The notes: generated from the letters alone by a model not told the origin. A stretch of 59,458 nt of DNA from Pseudorhodoplanes sp. (GCA_022843165.1 JALHOD010000020.1:1-59458); one strand, 5' to 3'; counted from the first letter of the stretch, positions 1 to 6,273 are shown. Numbers and translations: made by a program.

Positions 1-168
1 CAGGCCGCGCGCGGCCGTCTCACGAACGCGTGGCCGGCGAGCGCATGCCCGCCGGCCACGGCGCCAGGCGGCCGCACGCCGCCGGCGCGTCATCACCGGC
101 CGATGGCGAGCGGCCGATGATTTCGGATCAGCGGCCCAGGCCGCCGAATGTGTCGCATTTTCAGTCAC
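1..168 (-). CDS. Possible partial phage gene running off the left edge
   Basis: A GTG at 168 overlaps the TGA of the upstream gene (GTGA) and lies just after GAGGAGGGC, a good ribosome binding site. The frame stays open for 56 codons to the window edge, beginning VTENATHSAAWAADP. By position it could be the start of the terminase large subunit gene, but the Arg-rich continuation contains no recognisable motif and may be a GC-driven open frame. Confidence 0.3.
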   Translation of the reverse strand, partial: MTENATHSAAWAADPKSSAARHRPVMTRRRRAAAWRRGRRACARRPRVRETAARGL

Positions 169-761
169 TTGCCCTCCTCGTGAGACAAGCCGCCGTGAGA
201 CACGGCATCGGGCGGCGCGGGAAGTGCCTGATTTTGTTGGGTTTCTTTCGCCCTGTCGGCGCGCTCCAGCCAGGGCGCGATGGCCTGCATCTGCGGGCCG
301 TTTGCGCCGCCCATGAACATCTGGAACATCGCCGGCGCGACGTTCCCGGCCGCGTCGGTCGGCGCCATCTGCGCGTAAAAGAACCGCGCCAGATCCGCGC
401 GGATCTTGTCGAGCCGGTCGAACGCCTCCAGTTTCGAGCATCCGAGCTCGGCCGCCAGCGTCTCCGGCGTATGCATCGCCCACCGGAACCGCTCCAGCAT
501 CGGATCGCCGAACATCTGCCGGCAAAGGTCTTTGATCTCGCGCGTCGCCTTGTTCTGCGCGCCTGGCGGCCGCCCGGCCTGGTCGCGCCGCACCGCCGCC
601 ACCGCATGCGCGTGGCGTTCATCGCCCGGCTCAAACCTGGTCGGCGGCAAAAGCTGCAGCTGCTCGCCGGCCGCCGCGTCGCGCGCCGCGGCCGCGTCGC
701 GCGCAGCATCAATGATCGCCGATTGCGTGCCGTCGCCGCCGCTCATGCGAATATCCGGCAA
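165..761 (-). CDS. Phage protein with GRPPGAQNK motif, possibly terminase-associated
   Basis: 198 residues. The middle carries GRPPGAQNKATREI, similar to the GRPKGSxNK segment of DUF5681-type phage proteins commonly found upstream of the large terminase gene. The flanks are Ala/Gln-rich and look disordered (DAARDAAAARDAAAGEQ). The stop overlaps a GTG start for the next minus-strand frame at 168. It opens the minus-strand block that leaves the window. A small-terminase-like DNA-binding role is an inference from position; the protein family was not confirmed. Confidence 0.65.
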   Translation of the reverse strand: MPDIRMSGGDGTQSAIIDAARDAAAARDAAAGEQLQLLPPTRFEPGDERHAHAVAAVRRDQAGRPPGAQNKATREIKDLCRQMFGDPMLERFRWAMHTPETLAAELGCSKLEAFDRLDKIRADLARFFYAQMAPTDAAGNVAPAMFQMFMGGANGPQMQAIAPWLERADRAKETQQNQALPAPPDAVSHGGLSHEEGK

Positions 762-851
762 TATTTAATTGGTCGCGGCGCGCTGGCTGACCGCTGGCTA
801 GGCCGGTGTCTTTCGATAAGGCTTTGAAGCATTGCCTCTAATTCCAATTCT

Positions 852-1016
852 AGACACTTAAGACAGATCAGACAGACACCCACCCTCGCGCGCCCGCGCG
901 CGCGCGCGTGCGAGGCCGATTAGGTGTCTAGAGTGGCTAATGTGTCTAAGCGCGCCATTCGCCTCGATCTCTCAACGGCTTCCGACAAGACACCGCACTA
1001 GCCAGTGGCAAGACAC
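852..1016. repeat. Cluster of AGACAC/GTGTCT motifs
   Basis: AGACAC occurs at 852-857, 874-879, 988-993 and 1011-1016. Its complement GTGTCT occurs at 924-929 and 942-947, and the variant AGACAG at 861-866 and 870-875. Same-strand neighbours are spaced 22, 18 and 23 bp apart, close to two helical turns. The two inverted copies sit between the two forward pairs. This fits an operator array or iteron-like set; the binding protein is unknown. Confidence 0.55.
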
Positions 1017-1316
1017 CACCCCGCGCCCGCCGGAAGCAGGCTGGAACGTGCCACGCCGCCCGCCGCGTCAATCACTTTCCGCGCGCGCCCGCGCGTTGCG
1101 CGAAGCCGATGCAAGGCGCGGGCGCGCGCGGAGCCTTATTTTCCTGTTCGGGCGCGGGTGCGGGGAAGATCAGCCGACGCGCTACTGGCCTTTGATGAGG
1201 CAAAGCGCGGCGCATCGCGGCGCCTGGTGCGGTGAGAACGATTGACGACGCGGCCCTAATGCGCGGCGCCGCATTCGGGCGCGCGCGCGATGCAGGGTGC
1301 GACATCCTGCCGCATT

Positions 1317-1343
1317 TTCTGCCTATGCAAATTCTGCGTATGC
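1317..1343 (+). promoter_or_regulatory. Tandem 12-mer upstream of the 1392 operon
   Basis: TTCTGCCTATGC (1317-1328) and TTCTGCGTATGC (1332-1343) differ at one base and repeat with a 15-bp period, followed by a third partial TTTTGC. They lie 49 bp before the first gene of the plus-strand operon, where a promoter or operator is expected. No consensus -35/-10 pair is obvious. Confidence 0.4.
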
Positions 1344-1355
1344 TGATTTTGCTAA

Positions 1356-1391
1356 GGCCGTAGCAGCGGCCGCAACCCGAAAGGACACCAC
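1356..1391 (+). repeat. Start-associated leader, copy A
   Basis: A 36-nt block ending directly at the ATG of the 1392 gene. It is identical base for base to the block at 2274-2309. It consists of GGCCGTAGCAGCGGCCGC, then AACCCGAAAGGACACCAC, whose AAAGGA serves as the ribosome binding site. Diverged copies precede the ATGs at 1818, 3073 and 3978. Confidence 0.85.
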
Positions 1392-1712
1392 ATGACCACC
1401 AAGCCGAACCGCCTCCAGATGCAGCAAGAGGCGCTGAACCGCGCGCGCAACGGCGCCTCGCTCACCAATTACGCCGCGATCTTTGAAGGCTTCGCCGCCA
1501 AGGGCATCGGCGCCGCCGACATCCATCCGCGCGAGAACGTGTTGACGTTCAACGCCTGGAAGGCGCTCGGCCGCTACGTCCGCAAGGGCGAAAAGGGCGT
1601 GAAGGTTGTCACCTTCATTGAGTGCAAGGCGAAGGATGACAGCGGCGAGACATTCCGCCGGCCCTCAACCACGACCGTGTTTCACGTTTCGCAGACCGAG
1701 GCGGCCAACTAG
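1392..1712 (+). CDS. ArdC-type N-terminal ssDNA-binding domain protein
   Basis: 106 residues. The segment LTFNAWKALGRYVRKGEKGVKVV matches in pattern the N-terminal ssDNA-binding domain of ArdC-family antirestriction proteins (aromatic, then ALG, then VRKGEKG, then hydrophobic strand). Only this domain is present; the ArdC protease-like C-terminal half is missing, so this is a stand-alone version. First gene of the plus-strand operon; the ATG directly follows leader copy A. In ArdC-like proteins the domain binds single-stranded DNA and is linked to protecting incoming DNA; that role here is inferred. Confidence 0.7.
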   Translation: MTTKPNRLQMQQEALNRARNGASLTNYAAIFEGFAAKGIGAADIHPRENVLTFNAWKALGRYVRKGEKGVKVVTFIECKAKDDSGETFRRPSTTTVFHVSQTEAAN

Positions 1713-1816
1713 TGGGCGCGCTCGCACCCTTCATTCCGGCCGGCGCGATCGCGCTGGCCGGCGCCCTTCTCCTGGCCGTGGCCGCGATCTGCGGCCGGCA
1801 AACCGAAAGGAACTAA
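1712..1816 (+). CDS. Small single-pass membrane protein
   Basis: 34 codons from a GTG that overlaps the preceding TAG by one base (TAGTG), so translation is probably coupled. The product starts MGALAPFIPAGAIALAGALL and continues into one hydrophobic helix of about 22 residues with a short basic tail ending RQTERN. The stop lies one base before the next ATG at 1818. It resembles the other tiny membrane proteins of this element (14699, 11608). No family recognised. Confidence 0.5.
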   Translation: MGALAPFIPAGAIALAGALLLAVAAICGRQTERN

Positions 1817-1817
1817 C
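1791..1817 (+). repeat. Start-associated leader, diverged copy B
   Basis: GCGGCCGGCAAACCGAAAGG followed by AACTAAC, ending at the ATG at 1818. The AACCGAAAGGA core is shared with copies A and C, but the GTAGCAGC part is not present. Here the leader overlaps the end of the small membrane-protein gene. Confidence 0.5.
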
Positions 1818-2219
1818 ATGCAGATCATGATTAACGTCCCGGCGCGCCGCATCGCTGACATGATGGTCGGCGCCATCGAAGGAAACCACATGACGCGCGC
1901 CTGGTGCGCCGGCGTGTTCCTCAAAGGCATGTGGGAAAGGCAACTCAAGGGTTTCGACGGTTGCTGGTACGACCATGCGCCGGTTTTTGAGGACGGCTTC
2001 ACGGTCGAAATTCACGAAATTGCAGACGAGAGCAAGCCCGCCGAGGGGAACAACATCGTTCGGCATCGCCGCAATGCCGACGATTTTCGCAAGGGCCTTG
2101 CGCTGATGGCGTCCAAGCACGGCCGCCACTTCGGCGACATGATGGCCGAGAACGACGACAACGTGACGCAAGACGTTTTCCTTCAATGCATCGCGCTCGG
2201 TGAAGTCCGCTACGGCTGA
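1818..2219 (+). CDS. Phage hypothetical protein
   Basis: 133 residues, soluble, beginning MQIMINVPARRIADMMVGAI. No catalytic motif recognised; it contains clustered aromatic and acidic residues (CWYDHAPVFEDGF) and a His/Asp-rich stretch. The start is fixed by the leader block with AAAGGA seven bases upstream. The third member of the plus-strand operon. Function unknown; I believe it is real because of start context, operon position and normal composition. Confidence 0.7.
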   Translation: MQIMINVPARRIADMMVGAIEGNHMTRAWCAGVFLKGMWERQLKGFDGCWYDHAPVFEDGFTVEIHEIADESKPAEGNNIVRHRRNADDFRKGLALMASKHGRHFGDMMAENDDNVTQDVFLQCIALGEVRYG

Positions 2220-2273
2220 CGCCAGCACCAGCGGCCGCCGCGCGCGGCCGCTCATGGTGGCGTTGCGCCTCCC

Positions 2274-2309
2274 GGCCGTAGCAGCGGCCGCAACCCGAAA
2301 GGACACCAC
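2274..2309 (+). repeat. Start-associated leader, copy C (identical to A)
   Basis: 36 of 36 bases identical to 1356-1391, again ending exactly at an ATG (2310). The two genes they precede encode unrelated proteins, so the identity is not shared coding sequence. Exact conservation over a much longer stretch than a ribosome binding site needs suggests recent duplication or selection on the leader. Confidence 0.85.
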
Positions 2310-2504
2310 ATGGCTAAGAAGGTTAAAATGGTCTGCGCGACCTGCGAAAGCGAGAATGTCAAGGCCGATGCCTACGCCACATGGAGCGTCCAAGCGCAGC
2401 AATGGGAATGCGCGCAGACCTTCGACAAAGGCGCCTATTGCGACGATTGCGACGGCGAGACCACGCTTGACGAGGTCGAGATCGGCGAGGCGACCAATGG
2501 CTAA
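2310..2504 (+). CDS. Small zinc-ribbon-like protein
   Basis: 64 residues with two CxxC knuckles, CATC (residues 9-12) and CDDC (about 44-47), spaced as in a zinc ribbon. The rest is acidic, ending DEVEIGEATNG. The start follows leader copy C. The stop overlaps the next gene, whose ATG lies at 2497. Zinc binding is inferred from cysteine spacing; specific function unknown. Confidence 0.7.
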   Translation: MAKKVKMVCATCESENVKADAYATWSVQAQQWECAQTFDKGAYCDDCDGETTLDEVEIGEATNG

Positions 2505-2751
2505 TCCGCGCGACATCCGTACCGCCTTGGAATGCGGAACGCGTCACCTCGATCGCACCCCTGCAGGCTTGCAGCACGTCCTCGCCGGCGCCGAGCGCGC
2601 CGGCCAGGGCGATCTTGCGCGCCGGAAAGCGCAGGCGCCCTTGCGGGCGCGGGCGCCGCAAGCGCCGTGCGATGTCGGTCTGTTTTCCGATGACGCGGCA
2701 CAAACTGATTTGATCGACATGGCGAGGAGCGGCACCAATGACAATCCTTGA
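2497..2751 (+). CDS. Phage hypothetical protein overlapping its neighbours
   Basis: 84 residues from an ATG inside the end of the zinc-ribbon gene (overlap 8 nt). It ends inside the start of the next gene (overlap 14 nt). The product begins MANPRDIRTALECGTRHLDR; the tail CDVGLFSDDAAQTDLIDMAR resembles tails of small tailed-phage proteins known to me only as hypothetical. The middle is Arg/Ala-rich. Function unknown. Confidence 0.6.
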   Translation: MANPRDIRTALECGTRHLDRTPAGLQHVLAGAERAGQGDLARRKAQAPLRARAPQAPCDVGLFSDDAAQTDLIDMARSGTNDNP

Positions 2752-3028
2752 AACGCCGGCATTTCGCATCGGAAAGCACGAATGGCGCGCCGTTGTTCGG
2801 GCAAGGTGCGACGGGTCGCGGAAACTTACTTACGAATGGCGGCCGCTCAGATGTGTTTACACCGGACAGATTGACGCCTGGCGCGACTATCATGAGTGGC
2901 CGGGCTATGACTTAAACGATGGCAGTTTCGGGGGGATGCCTCGCACTGTCGCCAAGCTATACAACCAGCACGCGGCGGCGATCAAAGCCGCGATTGATGG
3001 CGATCATAACCAACCATCCCTGTTCTAG
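2738..3028 (+). CDS. Phage hypothetical protein ending in QPSLF
   Basis: 96 residues, Trp/Tyr-rich (HEWRAV, YEWRPL, WRDYHEWPGYD). It ends in QPSLF immediately before the stop, which fits the bacterial sliding-clamp-binding pentapeptide QL[S/D]LF at four of five positions and lies at the usual C-terminal location. Family not recognised. It overlaps the previous gene by 14 nt and is followed by leader copy D. Clamp binding is an inference. Confidence 0.65.
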   Translation: MTILETPAFRIGKHEWRAVVRARCDGSRKLTYEWRPLRCVYTGQIDAWRDYHEWPGYDLNDGSFGGMPRTVAKLYNQHAAAIKAAIDGDHNQPSLF

Positions 3029-3033
3029 CCCAC

Positions 3034-3072
3034 GGCGTAGCAGCGCCGGCCAACCCAACGAAAGGACACCCA
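3034..3072 (+). repeat. Start-associated leader, copy D
   Basis: Contains GGCGTAGCAGCGCCGGCC, then AACCCAACGAAAGGACACCC ending at the ATG at 3073. Compared with copy A it has a small insertion in the middle and a few substitutions; GTAGCAGC and CGAAAGGACACC are retained. Confidence 0.75.
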
Positions 3073-3909
3073 ATGGCGAAACTCACCAAGGCGGAAGCCA
3101 GGAAACACGCGGCCGCCGTCGCATTGCTGCAGAAGGACGTTCTCACCTTCGATGAACGCTGTTTTGTTCTCGACAACTGGCATGAAGGCGCCAACCATGT
3201 GAACGGATCGGCCGGCGCCTTCTTCACGCCGTCCGCGCTCGCGCAGGATTTTGCGATAGACGCCTGGGGCGGCCGCACCATCGACCTTTGCGCAGGCATC
3301 GGGTGCCTGGCGTTTCATGTTTACTGGCGCCACCGCGCCGGCCACGGCAGCGATTGCCCGGAGAAGCAGATCGTCTGCATCGAGAAAAACCCGGATTATG
3401 TCGCGGTCGGCCGCAAGGTGTTGCCGGAGGCGACCTGGATTTGCGCCGATGTGTTCGCCTTCGATTTTTCGACGCTCGGGCATTTCGGCTGCGCCATCGC
3501 CAATCCGCCGTTCGGTTCAACGCCGCGCGCCGGCCAGGGACCGCGCTATAGCGGCCGCGCCTTCGAGTATCATCTGATCGACCTGGCGGCGGACATCGCC
3601 GACAATGGCGCCTTCATCATTCCGCAAATGTCGGCGCCGTTCCAGTTCAGCGGCGTGCAGTGCTATCGCGAGTGCAAGAGCGAACATTATCTGCAGTTCG
3701 AGGCGCAGACCGGCGTTGAGCTCGCGGCCGGCTGCGGCGTGGATTGCGCCTTCCATCGCGCCGACTGGCGCGGCGTCGCGCCGAGTGTGGAGATCGTGTG
3801 CGCCGACTTTGACACCGCCCGCAAGGCGCGGCAGAAGCCGGAGGAGATCGCGCCGGCGCCTCGGCCGGCCGCGCCGGTGCAAGGGTCGCTGTTCGACCTG
3901 GTGGCGTAG
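3073..3909 (+). CDS. DNA N6-adenine methyltransferase-like protein with C-terminal QGSLF
   Basis: 278 residues. SAM-binding motif I is IDLCAGIGCLAF (about 70-81), preceded by FFTPSALA as in type I/II adenine methyltransferases; catalytic motif IV is NPPF (144-147). There is no obvious separate target-recognition domain, so specificity cannot be predicted. The C-terminus is a disordered Pro/Ala linker followed by QGSLFDL (270-276), similar to a sliding-clamp-binding peptide. The start follows leader copy D. It may modify phage DNA against host restriction, alongside the ArdC-type protein of the same operon. Confidence 0.75.
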   Translation: MAKLTKAEARKHAAAVALLQKDVLTFDERCFVLDNWHEGANHVNGSAGAFFTPSALAQDFAIDAWGGRTIDLCAGIGCLAFHVYWRHRAGHGSDCPEKQIVCIEKNPDYVAVGRKVLPEATWICADVFAFDFSTLGHFGCAIANPPFGSTPRAGQGPRYSGRAFEYHLIDLAADIADNGAFIIPQMSAPFQFSGVQCYRECKSEHYLQFEAQTGVELAAGCGVDCAFHRADWRGVAPSVEIVCADFDTARKARQKPEEIAPAPRPAAPVQGSLFDLVA

Positions 3910-3924
3910 AACGAAGGCGGGCGC

Positions 3925-3977
3925 GGCGGTAGCAGCCGCCGCGCCCTATGTCCAACACGTCGAAAGGACTTCAAGCC
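3925..3977 (+). repeat. Start-associated leader, copy E
   Basis: GGCGGTAGCAGCCGCCGCGC at 3925, a 17-nt insertion including TATGTCC, then CGTCGAAAGGACTTCAAGCC to the ATG at 3978. GTAGCAGC and CGAAAGGAC are retained, the spacer is longer. The conserved AAAGGA supports 3978 rather than the ATG at 3948 as start. Confidence 0.65.
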
Positions 3978-4259
3978 ATGTCGGACGCCAAACCCTACCA
4001 CAGCATGACGCCGGCCGAATACCTCGCCGCGCTGCAGCGGCTCGGCTTTGCGAGGCCGGGAGGCAAGGCTTACACCACCCAGGGCATTCAGCCGGCCGGC
4101 CGCTTCTTTGGCAAGGCGCCGCGCACCGCGCAGGATTGGGCAAGGCACGGGCCGTCAAGCGAAGCCGCGATGATGCTGCGGCTGATGGACGCCCTCAAAC
4201 TCGACGCCGCCGGCGTTGAGGCGCTGCTCGGCAAGGCGGCGCGGCGCAAGCGCAACTAG
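3978..4259 (+). CDS. Putative HTH DNA-binding protein
   Basis: 93 residues. The pattern MTPAEYLAALQRLG, a linker with GRFFGKAPRTAQDWARHG, then MLRLMDALKLDAAGVEALL resembles an XRE/YdaS-like fold where RTAQDWARHG could be the turn and recognition helix. Basic tail KAARRKRN. Last gene of the plus-strand operon; its TAG lies in a CTAG shared with the convergent gene at 4256-4429. Assignment as a regulator is tentative. Confidence 0.6.
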   Translation: MSDAKPYHSMTPAEYLAALQRLGFARPGGKAYTTQGIQPAGRFFGKAPRTAQDWARHGPSSEAAMMLRLMDALKLDAAGVEALLGKAARRKRN

Positions 4260-4429
4260 GCGCCAGGCTTGTCACACTGCGCCTGCAGGCCGTCGCAGCA
4301 ATGGCCGATCCCCGATCCGTTGCAGTCCGGGCAAGGCACCCAAGGCCCCTGCGCCACTTCATCGGAATTTCCGAGCCGCTTTATTTCCGCGATCTTGCCG
4401 GTTCCCTCGCATCGCTCGCAGCGCATCAT
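4256..4429 (-). CDS. Small DnaJ-type zinc-finger (CxxCxGxG) protein
   Basis: 57 residues beginning MMRCERCEGTGKI, with CERCEGTG near the N-terminus and CPDCNGSG in the second half, the repeat type of the DnaJ cysteine-rich domain. Additional cysteines follow (HCCDGLQAQCDKPGA). GGAGGT lies 4 nt before the second ATG (4426), so initiation may occur there. Last gene of the minus-strand early operon; its stop overlaps the convergent 3978-4259 gene in CTAG. Zinc binding is inferred; role unknown. Confidence 0.7.
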   Translation of the reverse strand: MMRCERCEGTGKIAEIKRLGNSDEVAQGPWVPCPDCNGSGIGHCCDGLQAQCDKPGA

Positions 4430-4447
4430 TACCTCCGATCATCCTGC

Positions 4448-4762
4448 TCATATGTAAACGACGCGGTCATCCTTGACCGAGAACGGGCGGCGCTTCTTTG
4501 CGTAAATCACCTTCCGCAATTCATCCTCCAGTTCAGGGCGGCGCAACAGGCTGCGGCCTATGTCGTTGATCCCGTAGGTGGTGAAGGCGGTTTTGAAGCC
4601 GTCGCGGTACAAAATAGAGATCGCCAGCATTTCCAAAAGCTCGTTGACCACGCGCACTGTCGTCTGCCGGGTGCCGCAATAGACAACCCGGCCCTCCTGA
4701 GCGAGATCACAATCCTCGTCTGCGGCCAGTTCTTCCAGCACTCGGCGTGCGCCCGGTGTCAT
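4448..4762 (-). CDS. Phage hypothetical protein, possible winged-helix-like
   Basis: 104 residues beginning MTPGARRVLEELAADEDCDL, with a region (VNELLEMLAISILYRDGFKTAFTTYGINDIGRSLL) like the helix-then-wing of small DNA-binding proteins. The C-terminus is Lys/Arg-rich (YAKKRRPFSVKDDRVVYI). AGGAGG lies 8 nt before the ATG. Part of the minus-strand early operon. Function not recognised. Confidence 0.65.
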   Translation of the reverse strand: MTPGARRVLEELAADEDCDLAQEGRVVYCGTRQTTVRVVNELLEMLAISILYRDGFKTAFTTYGINDIGRSLLRRPELEDELRKVIYAKKRRPFSVKDDRVVYI

Positions 4763-4778
4763 TCGTCAAGCCTCCTCA

Positions 4779-4955
4779 TCAGGTAGATGGCATGTCGGGG
4801 AACTTCTCAACGCGATCCTTCGGCAGAATATCCGAGGTCTGACCGCCGAACCGAGACACGACGAAATAGGTCTCGTGTTCCTGCAAGACCTTCACGCTCT
4901 CGTATCCGCCGAAATAGCGTGTCGTGATCCGCCGACATTCGCTCGCCAATTCCAT
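4779..4955 (-). CDS. Small phage hypothetical protein
   Basis: 58 residues starting MELASECRRITTRYFGGYES, an aromatic-rich beta-type sequence (ETYFVVSRFGGQTSDILP). The ATG directly follows the TAG of the upstream gene (TAGATG), and GGAGGGG stands upstream. The ending DRVEKFPDMPST precedes the ribosome binding site of the 4448-4762 gene. No family recognised. Confidence 0.6.
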   Translation of the reverse strand: MELASECRRITTRYFGGYESVKVLQEHETYFVVSRFGGQTSDILPKDRVEKFPDMPST

Positions 4956-5090
4956 CTACCCCTCCGATCCGTTTGAGGATTGCTGACACTCACCGTGAGA
5001 TTTTTTCTCCCACTCCCGCACTCTCGCAACGGCCCGCTCGATGTCCCGCCGTAGCCAGCCCGGCCTAAGTTCGATCTTTTTCACGGTCAT
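4956..5090 (-). CDS. Small basic phage protein
   Basis: 44 residues starting MTVKKIELRPGWLRRDIERA, an amphipathic, basic, helical sequence ending HGECQQSSNGSEG. Start codon overlaps the upstream stop (ATGA at 5087-5090) and GGAGGT lies 8 nt upstream. The stop abuts the next ATG. Tight packing on both sides supports it as a gene. Function unknown. Confidence 0.6.
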   Translation of the reverse strand: MTVKKIELRPGWLRRDIERAVARVREWEKKSHGECQQSSNGSEG

Positions 5091-5356
5091 CGTGAGGCAC
5101 CTCCGCTGACTTTCGCCTTGCGGCGCTTCTCGCGCCACTCTGCAATCGTTTCGAGCCAAGAATAGCAGGCGACGCACAATCCTATAACAACGGACACCGT
5201 GAGGATGATCGCCCAGAACGAAATGAAGATCATGATAGGCCATCCGAGCAGCCAACCGAAAGTCCAGGCTGAGGTCCAGTCGAAGGTTGACCCGACGAAC
5301 AGCGCATGAAGCATCGCGCCGATGCCTAGGTAAATCGCAAATCCGATAAGCCTCAT
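5087..5356 (-). CDS. Small two-helix membrane protein
   Basis: 89 residues from the ATG at 5356 (a GTG at 5365 would add three residues). Two or three hydrophobic segments: LIGFAIYLGIGAMLHALFVG, FGWLLGWPIMIFISFWAIIL and VSVVIGLCVACYSW, then a basic tail REKRRKAKVSGGASR that would lie in the cytoplasm. ATGA overlap with the next gene. No family recognised. A role in the phage envelope programme is possible but unsupported. Confidence 0.65.
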   Translation of the reverse strand: MRLIGFAIYLGIGAMLHALFVGSTFDWTSAWTFGWLLGWPIMIFISFWAIILTVSVVIGLCVACYSWLETIAEWREKRRKAKVSGGASR

Positions 5357-5389
5357 GTCAGTCACCCGTCGAGATTTGATATGTGAACG

Positions 5390-5581
5390 TCAGTAGCCGC
5401 GACCAGGATTGTCGCAGTAACCGTTGCGGTCATAGTGCTCGTTGAAGCGCCACCACCCGATACGACCGCCATCCTTCACCTCGCGCCACTTGCCCTCGAA
5501 AACCTCGATCAGTTTTCCTTGAGCATTATAGACCTTGCCGTTCTTCTCGATTGCGCCTTTCGGCAGTTCGGATGTCGTCAT
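5390..5581 (-). CDS. Small phage hypothetical protein
   Basis: 63 residues beginning MTTSELPKGAIEKNGKVYNA, beta-rich with a KDGGRIGWWRFNEHYDRNGY tail. AGGAG lies 9 nt upstream of the ATG at 5581; an upstream in-frame ATG would overlap the 5617 gene region without a better binding site. Function unknown. Confidence 0.6.
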   Translation of the reverse strand: MTTSELPKGAIEKNGKVYNAQGKLIEVFEGKWREVKDGGRIGWWRFNEHYDRNGYCDNPGRGY

Positions 5582-5616
5582 AGTCCGCGCTCCTATCCTG
5601 TTGTGATGCGTGATAG

Positions 5617-6273
5617 TCATTCTGCCGCCTGCAGGGCGGCTGTTTCGGCAAAGCCGCCCCATTGGTCGGCCATAGCATTGGCAATCCCCTGGTACGTGCG
5701 ACTGCGAAATTTCCACCGATCGGGGCCGGGCGACGCACGATGCACGGCGGACCATGCCTTGTGTTCTGCCGTGCCGGGCTTTGGTGGCGTAAGCCGGTTT
5801 GTCTCGACCAGCGGCGGCAAGTTCCTGAGATACAGCCCTGTCGCCTTGAAGGCGGGTTCCCCGAACCACCACGGCTGCACGGTCTGCGCGGCCGGCTGAT
5901 AGTTCTCAATGCGCGCCTTGGCGTGCTTGTGCATCACCGGGTTTTCGACCGCGATGCGCGGGATCGGTGCGTTCCAGCATTTCGAGAACAGGTCGGCACC
6001 GTCGTCCAGTTCCGCCCACATGCTTTCCAGCGTCCGGCCGGGGGGCGGAACGGACAGCCATCTCACGCCCGAATTGCACAGCCGCGTGCAGGGCGGGTGC
6101 ATCACGGCGAGCAGGTCCCATCCGTCATCAAGGATGTCGCGAATATCGCCTGTGATATGACGGTTGCTGCGGTCTTCTGCGGGGAGAAGGTCGCATGACC
6201 ACGTGTCATACCCGCGCGCCGCGAAGGCCCGCCGCACCACGCCAGAGGTCTCGCAGCCGACCATGACGCGCAT
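5617..6273 (-). CDS. Phage protein resembling C5-cytosine methyltransferase fold
   Basis: 218 residues. The N-terminus MRVMVGCETSGVVRRAFAAR with YDTWSCDLLPAED resembles SAM-binding motif I and its acidic loop. HPPCTRLCNSG (about 60-70) has the Pro-Pro-Cys of C5-cytosine methyltransferase motif IV. The downstream region (HAKARIENYQPAAQTVQPWWFGEP) is typical of a phage-specific family without a classical target-recognition domain. The ATG overlaps the upstream TGA by one base (TGATG). DNA modification is plausible but activity is not certain, as motifs beyond IV are weak. Confidence 0.65.
   Translation of the reverse strand: MRVMVGCETSGVVRRAFAARGYDTWSCDLLPAEDRSNRHITGDIRDILDDGWDLLAVMHPPCTRLCNSGVRWLSVPPPGRTLESMWAELDDGADLFSKCWNAPIPRIAVENPVMHKHAKARIENYQPAAQTVQPWWFGEPAFKATGLYLRNLPPLVETNRLTPPKPGTAEHKAWSAVHRASPGPDRWKFRSRTYQGIANAMADQWGGFAETAALQAAE

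Larger units (their letters stand above)
762..1391. other. Non-coding divergent region of the element (about 630 bp)
   Basis: I find no convincing gene here. The region separates the minus-strand gene at 165-761 from the plus-strand operon starting at 1392. It holds an alternating CG tract (about 887-909), a cluster of AGACAC/GTGTCT motifs (852-1016), a tandem 12-mer before the operon (1317-1343) and the first start-associated leader (1356-1391). Layout and repeats suggest a regulatory or replication region. Confidence 0.5.

Noticed and set aside
1-60. Left attachment site (second tRNA-Lys 3' end copy)
   Set aside because: No match to the tRNA 3' end near the window start; the element must continue further left.
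30-827. 265-codon plus-strand open frame at the left end
   Set aside because: Arg/Gly-rich composition without motifs; it is the antisense of the better-supported minus-strand gene at 165-761.
887-912. Alternating CG tract as possible Z-DNA or origin element
   Set aside because: The tract is short and such runs are common in this GC-rich sequence; no independent support.
940-1245. 101-codon plus-strand frame in the non-coding region
   Set aside because: No ribosome binding site, biased Arg/Pro composition, and it overlaps the AGACAC array.
1678-1687. TGTTTCACGT, a parS half-site in the ArdC-type gene
   Set aside because: Only one half matches; the other half (TTCGCA) does not, and it is explained by coding sequence.
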